A stretch of DNA of 64,000 nt from Maridesulfovibrio hydrothermalis AM13 = DSM 14728. GTDB taxonomy: Bacteria > Desulfobacterota > Desulfovibrionia > Desulfovibrionales > Desulfovibrionaceae. The notes beneath the pieces were generated by a model. It saw only the letters and a list, made by a program, of their open reading frames with translations, made no database searches and had not been told where the DNA came from. The stretch is taken from positions 62,001-126,000 of the forward strand of contig NC_020055.1 of assembly GCF_000331025.1 (NCBI RefSeq), read 5' to 3'. The translations under genes and the position numbers were made by a program. Within the stretch, counting starts at the first letter, position 1. The number at the start of each line of letters is the position of its first letter. This document shows, in pieces, positions 55,758 to 62,091 of this stretch.

Positions 55758-55964
55758 ATGAAAACTATAGAAGTTAAAGGAATGAGCTGTATGCATTGCG
55801 TTGGTTCTGTTGAGAAGGCTCTCAGCGGTATAGAGGGCATCACTGAGGTGAATGTCAGCCTCGAAAATGCAAATGCCACATACAAAGAAACTTCTCCTGT
55901 TGATGCTGAAAAAATCAAAGAGGTAATAACCAAAATTGGTTTTGAGGCCGGCGAAGTTAAGTAA
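55758..55964 (+). CDS. Heavy-metal-associated (HMA) domain protein, copper-chaperone type
   Basis: 68 residues from the ATG at 55758 (AGGGGATC upstream), a complete HMA fold. Metal motif GMSCMHCVGSVEKAL (CxxC at about residues 11-14), ending ITKIGFEAGEVK. It resembles CopZ chaperones or detached P-type ATPase domains; copper is the usual ligand. No copper ATPase is nearby. A terminator follows. Confidence 0.9.
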   Translation: MKTIEVKGMSCMHCVGSVEKALSGIEGITEVNVSLENANATYKETSPVDAEKIKEVITKIGFEAGEVK

Positions 55965-55991
55965 AAATATTCCGAGTCGTCAGTTAAAATG

Positions 55992-56024
55992 AAATCCCGC
56001 ATTTATGTAATGCGGGATTTTTTT
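55992..56024 (+). terminator. Intrinsic terminator after the HMA gene
   Basis: AAATCCCGCAT (55992-56002) with ATGCGGGATTT (56010-56020), then T-run. Confidence 0.88.
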
Positions 56025-56126
56025 GTGCTGATGTAAAGCCTGAGAGGAAAATCATAGAGGTGTGCACGTTGATTTATATTAAAATTAGTGACGCACAGCT
56101 TCGACTTTGTCACAGGTAAATTAAAT

Positions 56127-56736
56127 TTTATTGACCATACCGATACGGATACCTCTTTTGAGTCTGCAACCTTTTAGCGGCAAGAAAAAGTGAGATGGGT
56201 CAAAACCCATACCGATATGGATACCTCTTTTGAGTCTTATGAAGGGCTGAGTGCACTTTTCGATTATTAGTCAAAACCCATACCGATATGGATACCTCTT
56301 TTGAGCAGTAACGCGTTTGGCGATATGAGGCTAAATGCGGTCAAAACCCATACCGATATGGATACCTCTTTTGAGAATGAGCGAAATGTATGCCAGAGGT
56401 TATCTGGTATTGTCAAAACCCATACCGATATGGATACCTCTTTTGAGTTCCAAGGGAGGGGAGGGAGCCATTCGCTTTGACAGAGTCAAAACCCATACCG
56501 ATATGGATACCTCTTTTGAGCTCTTACATAGACAGAGGAGTGAAAAACTCAATTATGTCAAAACCCATACCGATATGGATACCTCTTTTGAGGTCATGAC
56601 ATTCCGGCGTATATGAGTAACATCAAGGTCAAAACCCATACCGATATGGATACCTCTTTTGAGTTTATATTTATTTTGGCAATAATCTGCTTCTCTAGCC
56701 GTCAAAACCCATACCGATATGGATACCTCTTTTGAG
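56127..56736 (-). CRISPR. CRISPR array: nine 36-bp repeats, eight spacers, no cas genes nearby
   Basis: Eight identical 36-bp repeats start at 56199, 56270, 56340, 56412, 56485, 56557, 56628 and 56701; a ninth, degenerate copy is at 56127-56162 (5' third diverged, one further change). Read on the minus strand, a repeat begins CTCAAAAGAGGTATCC and ends GGTATGGGTTTTGAC. Spacers are 34-37 nt and all different. The minus-strand repeat holds a hairpin CCATA-tcgg-TATGG before the terminal GTTTTGAC, and the ends TCAAAA/TTTTGA are complementary. The degenerate repeat marks the left as the old end, so transcription should run right to left. Type cannot be assigned without cas genes. Confidence 0.92.
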
Positions 56737-57067
56737 GCTATGGTTTTTATCTACCCTATTTCCAACTACTTGCAAAGCTGTTTTCAGCTATGTCCGAAAA
56801 AAAATCACTTTTCCACACCCGTTTTTGGTACATAGCAAAACGTTTTGGGTTTTGCATTTTTTTGTATGTTATTTTAACGAGTTGTAAAATGCCGTAAAAT
56901 GGCAAAAAAAGTTTTCCACAGGATAAATGGCAAAATAAAGTTGAGGGGTCACTCAGTTTTGTTTTGAGTTACCTTTTCAATAAATATTTAATTGAAGGAT
57001 TGAAGATATTTTACAACGCTAACCACCTCTTGAGCAATTTGAGAGGTCCAATTCTTCACCAGAATGT
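56737..57067. other. AT-rich CRISPR leader region
   Basis: About 330 bp without a gene. Homopolymer-rich, with two TTTTCCACA nonamers (56809-56817, 56912-56920) that fit the DnaA-box pattern TTWTNCACA, a near-repeat GTAAAATGCC / GTAAAATGGC at 56884-56903, and a hairpin ACCTCT/AGAGGT (57025-57047) whose left side, ACCTCTTGAG, resembles the repeat's ACCTCTTTTGAG. Confidence 0.6.
56748..56775 (-). promoter_or_regulatory. Candidate CRISPR leader promoter
   Basis: Minus-strand TTGCAA (56775-56770), 16-bp spacer, TAGATA (56753-56748), placing the start a few bases before the first repeat at 56736. Confidence 0.45.
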
Positions 57068-57101
57068 AAAAAGGCTCTGACTTTTCAGCCAGAGCCTTTT
57101 T
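57068..57101. terminator. Bidirectional intrinsic terminator after rubrerythrin
   Basis: AAAAAGGCTCTG (57068-57079) with CAGAGCCTTTTT (57090-57101). It serves rbr on the minus strand and any plus-strand transcript arriving from the left. Confidence 0.85.
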
Positions 57102-57125
57102 GCTTTTAATTCGAGACAAATGTTA

Positions 57126-57623
57126 CTAATCTACTTTTACGTATGCCTTGGGGGCGGCGCCACAGATTGGGCATTTTTCTGTTGCTTCACCGTCCTGAGT
57201 GTGACCGCATACTGAACAGATGTAGAATTCAGCATCAGCGAAAGTGTCTCCGTCAGCTTTGAGGGCTGCGGTGTAAAGTTCAGCATGAATTTTTTCAGCC
57301 TCATTAGCGAATCCAAAGTAACGCAGAACAGCATTTTCACCTTCAGCTTTGGCATCTTCCATCATTTCAGGATACATGGCCTCAAATTCGTGGGTTTCAC
57401 CTTCTATGGCGGCTTTGAGGTTTTCCTCAGTGCTGCCGATCCCTTTCATGAGACGTAGATGTGCGTGTGCATGAATGGTCTCAGCTGCGGCTGCCGCACG
57501 GAAAAGCTTAGCTACTCCCGGCTTGCCTTCGGACTCAGCTTTATCAGCGAATGCGAGATATTTACGGTTAGCCTGAGATTCGCCTGCAAATGCATCTTGA
57601 AGATTCTTAAGTGTCTTGGTCAT
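57126..57623 (-). CDS. rbr: Rubrerythrin
   Basis: 165 residues. Ferritin-like four-helix part (about 1-130) with diiron ligands in AGESQANRKYLAFADKAE, GETHEFEAMYPEM and ANEAEKIHAELY; C-terminal rubredoxin-like site with CSVCG and CPICG near 133-152. It reduces hydrogen peroxide with electrons from rubredoxin in anaerobes. AAGGAG upstream of ATG. The promoter contains a Fur/PerR-like box, fitting peroxide or iron control. Confidence 0.95.
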   Translation of the reverse strand: MTKTLKNLQDAFAGESQANRKYLAFADKAESEGKPGVAKLFRAAAAAETIHAHAHLRLMKGIGSTEENLKAAIEGETHEFEAMYPEMMEDAKAEGENAVLRYFGFANEAEKIHAELYTAALKADGDTFADAEFYICSVCGHTQDGEATEKCPICGAAPKAYVKVD

Positions 57624-57697
57624 TGGAGTACTCCTTTATGTTTTAATTATGATATACAAAGTGATTCTTGGAGCGGATGACCCGCTGCTGAAAATAA

Positions 57698-57726
57698 ATA
57701 GTAATGGTTATCGTTATGGATAGCAA
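57698..57726 (-). promoter_or_regulatory. rbr promoter with embedded Fur/PerR-like operator
   Basis: Minus-strand TTGCTA (57726-57721), 17-bp spacer, TACTAT (57703-57698). The spacer and -10 contain CATAACGATAACCATTACT (57718-57700), matching 14 of 19 positions of the Fur consensus GATAATGATAATCATTATC. Confidence 0.45.
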
Positions 57727-58085
57727 GTATAAAAATTAAATTTTGTTAAAAAAAGTCTGCCTTTGCACAATTAGTACTATTTGTAGAAATATTTTGCTAA
57801 CATAGTAGACATTTTCATGCAGGACTTACATATTAAATACTGATGCTGGTTAAACTACATTCAGCCTAGCATAGTGCTCAGCTAAGCGAAACCAAAGCTG
57901 TTTCGAAAGCGGAAATAGTTTCAGGTTTCAAGTTGAAACAAGCTGAACTTTGCTGATCATCAAGGCAGTGGCTGGCATCAGAAAGAGGTTCGCTCCTTTG
58001 AGTGGTTTTTCTTTTTTTGTAATAGATAGATCTTTTAGAATTTGTTTAGTTCTAGCTGACTTGTAAATAAAATGGAGCGGCCATA
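57727..58085. other. Intergenic region with small hairpins, no gene seen
   Basis: About 360 bp. CGAAAC/GTTTCG around 57887-57905 and GTTTCA-agt-TGAAAC around 57926-57940 can form hairpins, and a T-rich stretch lies near 58003-58018; a small RNA is possible but not supported by a clear promoter plus terminator. Confidence 0.4.
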
Positions 58086-58574
58086 GTGGAAAAGAATTGG
58101 AAATATTATACGGGAATTTCACTTCTTTGGTTTAGTGTATTGCCATATCTATTTGTTTTTATGATTCTTCCTTTTTGGGAAATGAGTGCAGGCGAATCAC
58201 TTACAATTGCTTCATCTCTGCTGGTTTTTTCAGAAGTGTTATTTCTTTCTTCCATAGCTCTTCTGGGCAAACCGTTTATTAATTTATTGAAAGAAAAAGT
58301 ATTTGCGTTTTTTAAAAAAACTCCAGAACCAGTAAAGCCTATCGGGCGTGCGCGTCACGCTGTCGGAATTACCATGCTGTTATGCAGCCTCGTTTTACCG
58401 ACTTTGCTTATGGAATTTACTTTGCTTGTAAGTGATGATGCACTGAGTCATGATTTTACTTTATACATGCTTATTGCATTCGATGCACTCTTTGTAGCGA
58501 GCCTTTTTGTTCTGGGAGGCGTTTTCTGGGGAAAATTTAAAAAGCTTTTTGAGTGGCCTGACAAATCCAGTTAA
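58086..58574 (+). CDS. Small four-helix membrane protein of unknown function
   Basis: 162 residues from a GTG start with GGAGCGG upstream. Four hydrophobic segments arranged as two hairpins (about 10-30, 40-62, 93-115, 125-148), joined by a basic cytoplasmic loop (KTPEPVKPIGRARHA). The two halves look similar, suggesting internal duplication. It recalls the membrane domain sometimes found as a suffix of transporters, but I cannot name a function. Followed by a bidirectional terminator. Confidence 0.7.
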   Translation: MEKNWKYYTGISLLWFSVLPYLFVFMILPFWEMSAGESLTIASSLLVFSEVLFLSSIALLGKPFINLLKEKVFAFFKKTPEPVKPIGRARHAVGITMLLCSLVLPTLLMEFTLLVSDDALSHDFTLYMLIAFDALFVASLFVLGGVFWGKFKKLFEWPDKSS

Positions 58575-58680
58575 GACGATAAGCAAAGTCCTTATAAGTA
58601 CTGGTAAATCTGGTTTTACATTTGGTGTTGAGGACTTGCAGCGTAGGCAGTGCAGGCAATTCTCGCTGAAAATTGTTTAA

Positions 58681-58712
58681 AATAAAACCCGGCCGTAAAG
58701 CCGGGTTTTATT
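58681..58712. terminator. Bidirectional intrinsic terminator
   Basis: AATAAAACCCGGC (58681-58693) with GCCGGGTTTTATT (58700-58712), between convergent small genes. Confidence 0.85.
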
Positions 58713-58735
58713 CGTAAGGCGCGCAGACTACCCTG

Positions 58736-58945
58736 TTAAGTTTTAGTATTAGCAAGAGTTCCCTTACCCATATAATGGGCGCTGAGAACACTTTTTTGAA
58801 AGTCATAATCGGCATTTGTTGATGAACCTGATTGATCGGAATTCATGTAATCAAGTGTCTTAGTGACAACTTGCGCTCCGAACAGTTGCTTGTCAGTTGC
58901 TTTTTCAACGGCGGTGGCCGCTGCGCTGATTCCGGTTATGTCCAT
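58736..58945 (-). CDS. YjfB-like small protein (putative motility protein family)
   Basis: 69 residues from the ATG at 58945, selected because AGGAGGGG lies just upstream; an in-frame ATG ten codons earlier has none. Begins MDITGISAAATAVEKATDKQ, the N-terminal signature of the YjfB family, which is often annotated as putative motility protein, and continues with VVTKTLDYMNSDQSGSS. The true role of the family is not established, and no flagellar genes are in the window. Confidence 0.7.
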   Translation of the reverse strand: MDITGISAAATAVEKATDKQLFGAQVVTKTLDYMNSDQSGSSTNADYDFQKSVLSAHYMGKGTLANTKT

Positions 58946-59130
58946 AATACCCCTCCTGTGAAAAGGGTAATTCATGCGCCTATCAGTATGATCGGCATAA
59001 GCGTGAATTACTTTAGGGGTAAAATAATAAAAAGATAATATTTATTTGTTTAAATTAGTCAACGGGACAATGTTTATCGGCTGCGGCATATTTATTTTGT
59101 TTATGCGCGTAGAGGGGGGCAATATAAATA

Positions 59131-59167
59131 CAAAGCCCCCGTACCTTAATCGGCAACGGGGGCTTTG
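59131..59167 (-). terminator. Terminator after mazG
   Basis: CAAAGCCCCCGT (59131-59142) with ACGGGGGCTTTG (59156-59167), then TATTTATATT on the minus strand. Confidence 0.65.
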
Positions 59168-59190
59168 CATTACTTATTAATTGGCAGGGG

Positions 59191-59961
59191 CTATTTTTTT
59201 ACCTGATTCCAAAGCTTGTTCAGTTCAATAAGGTCCATGTCAGAAATATCTTTATCCTGTTTTTTTGCAAGATCTTCCATTTTTGAAAATCGATCAAGAA
59301 ATTTGCTGTTGGTGCTGTCCAGTGCAGTGTTGGCTTTGATTCCTTTCCTGCGTCCAAGTTCGATCAGGGTGAAAAGATAGTCGCCGAATTCTTCTTCACT
59401 GGCTTTAGAGTCGCCGGATTCCAAGGCCGTATTCCACTCTTTCCATTCGCTTTCAAGTTGCTGAATGCATTGCTCATCCGATTCAAATGTAAAACCGGTG
59501 CGGGCGGCTTTGGCGTTGATACGGTATGCCTTAAGGAGCGGTGGCAACCCTTTAGGCAGGGAGTCAAAAATCTTTTCAGATTTTTCTTTTTCGCTGCGTT
59601 TGATTTTTTCCCAGTTTTTTAGAAGTTCATCCTGATTTTCAACCTTGCAGTCTGCAAAGACATGAGGATGCCTGCGAATCATTTTGGCAGAACTGGAGTC
59701 TATTGCATCCGCCAAGGTGAAGCTGCCGTTTTTTTCGTATAACTCGGCAATGAAAAGAAGCAGGAACATCACATCGCCCAACTCTTCCATTGCTTCACGC
59801 TTGTCATCTGCGCGGATTGCTTCGACCAGTTCAAAGGCCTCTTCGATAACATAGTCGCAAAGAGAGGCCGGGGTCTGTTCTTTGTCCCAGGGGCATCCAT
59901 CGGGGCCGAGCAGGGTACTGATTACATTCCGCAGTTTTTTAAGAGATTCTGAACTATTCAT
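59191..59961 (-). CDS. mazG: Nucleoside triphosphate pyrophosphohydrolase MazG
   Basis: 256 residues with two MazG repeats. First: LGPDGCPWDKEQTPASLCDYVIEEAFELVEAI and EELGDVMFLLLFIAEL with the ExxE...ExxD metal ligands. Second, weaker: EWKEWNTALESGD and EEEFGDYLFTLIELGRR. It hydrolyses NTPs, including aberrant ones and regulators of the stringent response, to NMP and pyrophosphate. Its ATG overlaps the cvpA stop (TAATG). Confidence 0.94.
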   Translation of the reverse strand: MNSSESLKKLRNVISTLLGPDGCPWDKEQTPASLCDYVIEEAFELVEAIRADDKREAMEELGDVMFLLLFIAELYEKNGSFTLADAIDSSSAKMIRRHPHVFADCKVENQDELLKNWEKIKRSEKEKSEKIFDSLPKGLPPLLKAYRINAKAARTGFTFESDEQCIQQLESEWKEWNTALESGDSKASEEEFGDYLFTLIELGRRKGIKANTALDSTNSKFLDRFSKMEDLAKKQDKDISDMDLIELNKLWNQVKK

Positions 59962-60521
59962 TAAATTGTATCACTTATGGTGTTTGTCAGTTCTGAGTGG
60001 TCGGGAAACATTGACTTGATATCGAGTGAATCAATAACGTTATCCGGGGCAAAGCTGATAAAAAAGCTGGCCGTGGACATAACTTTCGGAGCAAGTTGTG
60101 ATTTAGTTAGGAATTCAGAGTTGGGAGTAAAACTGTTGAGGATAACAATTATGATACCACCGACAATTACAGATTCAACTAAACCTAAAATCCCGCCTAA
60201 AAGCTGATCTGCCCAGCCGAGCATGGAGATAGTCAGCAGTTTTTTAAGTGTTATCCCAACAATTACGGCCGCAAACAATGTCGCAATTATGATGGACAGA
60301 TAGCTGAAAGCTTTGACAGTTCCGGGGCCGTCAAAAAAGTTTGAAAAATAAGGAGCCAGTTCCTGATGATAGGTTGCGGCAAGGTAAAAGCCGAGAATCA
60401 ATGAAAAAACTGAGATGGCTTCTCTTACTATTCCGCGCAAAAGCCCCCTGAAAACCAGTCCGGCTGCGATGACAATTAATATGATGTCCAAAGAATTAAG
60501 TGCTAATTTTGCAGTTTCCAT
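59961..60521 (-). CDS. cvpA: CvpA family membrane protein
   Basis: 186 residues, four helices at about 12-28, 32-50, 68-92 and 103-125. Typical CvpA opening LDIILIVIAAGLVFRGLLRGIVREAIS and GWADQLLGGILGLVESV. In other bacteria CvpA supports envelope integrity and colicin V production; precise activity is unknown. First gene of the cvpA-mazG operon. Confidence 0.88.
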   Translation of the reverse strand: METAKLALNSLDIILIVIAAGLVFRGLLRGIVREAISVFSLILGFYLAATYHQELAPYFSNFFDGPGTVKAFSYLSIIIATLFAAVIVGITLKKLLTISMLGWADQLLGGILGLVESVIVGGIIIVILNSFTPNSEFLTKSQLAPKVMSTASFFISFAPDNVIDSLDIKSMFPDHSELTNTISDTI

Positions 60522-60781
60522 TCATTATGATCCGGGTAAAAAAATTACATTGTGAAATATGGAGCAAAGTCCGCATTAATCATGACCTTTATCCGATTTT
60601 CTGGAGGTTAACAGACCGCGGCAGAAATGTGAATAATAGGAACAACCTCAAAAATATTTAAAAATATTACATTCAAGTGAAAAATGAGGTTGTATCATTT
60701 TATGATCTCGGTTAATTCTCATTTAATTTTGGGGGAACGAGTTACAGTCAGGAGCTGGATGTCTTCTGACCGGAGGAATGT

Positions 60782-61333
60782 ATGGATTTGATTGAAACTG
60801 AATTTCCGGGGCTTCTGGTTATTGAGCCTATAGTTTACCGGGACAAGCGGGGATTCTTTCTGGAGAGCTTTAATAAAAAAGCCTTTGCAGACAAGGGATT
60901 GCCTACTGATTTTGTACAGGATAATCACGCATATTCGTCCGGGATCGGTGTTGTAAGAGGTCTTCATCTGCAACTGCCGCCGCATGCGCAGGCCAAGCTT
61001 GTCTGGGTAACCAGAGGGGCTGTAAGCGATGTAGTTGTTGATTTGCGTAAAGGGTCTCCTACTTACAAGAGGTCGTTCAGAATTGAACTATCGGCGGAAA
61101 ATTTCCGCAGGTTGTTTATTCCGAAAGGTTTCGCACATGGTTATGAAACTTTAACTGAAGAAAATGAGTTTATGTACAAAGTTGATGCCGGCTATGCGCC
61201 CGGCAGCGAGGCCGGAATCCGCTGGGACGATCCGGAGCTTGCAATCAGCTGGAAGACAGGCAATCCGGTACTTTCTGACAAAGACCGCGAGCTTCCATTA
61301 TTAGCTCAGTTTGATTCTCCGTTCGATTTTTAA
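60782..61333 (+). CDS. rfbC: dTDP-4-dehydrorhamnose 3,5-epimerase
   Basis: 183 residues, cupin fold, full length. GDKRGFF-like YRDKRGFFLESFN, active-site His in VVRGLHLQLPPHAQAKLVWVT, DLRKGSPTYKR, and FIPKGFAHGYETL with YAPGSEAGIRWDDPEL. Third enzyme of dTDP-L-rhamnose synthesis for surface polysaccharide. GGAGG is 4-5 nt before the ATG. rfbA, rfbB and rfbD are not adjacent. Confidence 0.95.
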   Translation: MDLIETEFPGLLVIEPIVYRDKRGFFLESFNKKAFADKGLPTDFVQDNHAYSSGIGVVRGLHLQLPPHAQAKLVWVTRGAVSDVVVDLRKGSPTYKRSFRIELSAENFRRLFIPKGFAHGYETLTEENEFMYKVDAGYAPGSEAGIRWDDPELAISWKTGNPVLSDKDRELPLLAQFDSPFDF

Positions 61334-61526
61334 TTTGATCTGCGGAAAATGGTCTAAGCCGTTTCGCCGCACCCCTTGGGCTGAAGATAGAGCCAGTTTC
61401 TATGTTAGTGAACTTTGTGAAAAGTTTCATATTCTCTTGACATGGAAAGAATCTCTATTTTAGAAGAAATGGCGTTAATTGGTTAGTTTATGTTTCACAA
61501 AACTTAAGGAGTAGTGGGGCGAGGTT

Positions 61527-62078
61527 ATGGAGGAAAAAAGAACATCGAAGCAATGTGGAGGAGTTCTTCCTTTCTTCATCGGTGTCCTTGCGAGCCTGAT
61601 CATCGGTTGGTGGGTTTTCCCGCAGGTTATTTATAGCCAGAAAACTCAGCCTATCGATTTCAGTCACAAGGTTCACGTTGAAGGTGAAGGTATGGACTGT
61701 GAGTCATGTCACATGTTTTTGGAAGATGGTTCCTTTGCAGGTCTTCCTTCCAATGAGCAGTGTGCTGATTGTCATGAAGATATTCTCGGCGATTCCAAAG
61801 CTGAAGAAATCTACGTGACCGAGTATCTGCAGAAGGGTGTAGAGGTTCCTTGGCTGGTCTACCAGTATCAGCCGGACAATGTATACTTTTCGCACATGGC
61901 GCACCAAGGCTTCGAGTGTACTAGTTGCCATCCCGACGTAGGCAACAGCGATACGCTGCCGACGTATTACGAAAACAGAATAAGCGGTTACAGCAAGCAG
62001 ACCATGAAGATGTGGCAGTGTGAACGCTGTCATGCGGAAGTTGGTACCAGCAACGCATGTTACGTCTGCCATAAGTAA
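61527..62078 (+). CDS. qrcA: Menaquinone reductase multiheme cytochrome c subunit QrcA
   Basis: 183 residues. An uncleaved N-terminal helix (about 13-32) anchors it, with the rest periplasmic. Five canonical CxxCH heme sites: residues 58-62, 79-83, 131-135, 165-169 and 178-182, plus additional His ligands (FSHKVH, FSHMAH). QrcA is described as carrying six hemes; I see only five complete motifs. It accepts electrons from periplasmic cytochrome c3 and passes them into the Qrc complex. A TTGACA lies at 61437-61442 but without a good -10. qrcB follows 13 nt later. Confidence 0.92.
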   Translation: MEEKRTSKQCGGVLPFFIGVLASLIIGWWVFPQVIYSQKTQPIDFSHKVHVEGEGMDCESCHMFLEDGSFAGLPSNEQCADCHEDILGDSKAEEIYVTEYLQKGVEVPWLVYQYQPDNVYFSHMAHQGFECTSCHPDVGNSDTLPTYYENRISGYSKQTMKMWQCERCHAEVGTSNACYVCHK

Positions 62079-62091
62079 GTGAGGGACTGCA

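Noticed and set aside
56335-56616. Protein with repeated KTHTDMDTSFE units read through the repeat array
   Set aside because: The regular peptide repeat arises from 36-bp CRISPR repeats; spacer lengths vary and break the frame, and no ribosome-binding site exists.
56737-57000. Chromosomal replication origin
   Set aside because: Only two weak DnaA-like boxes and no replication genes nearby.
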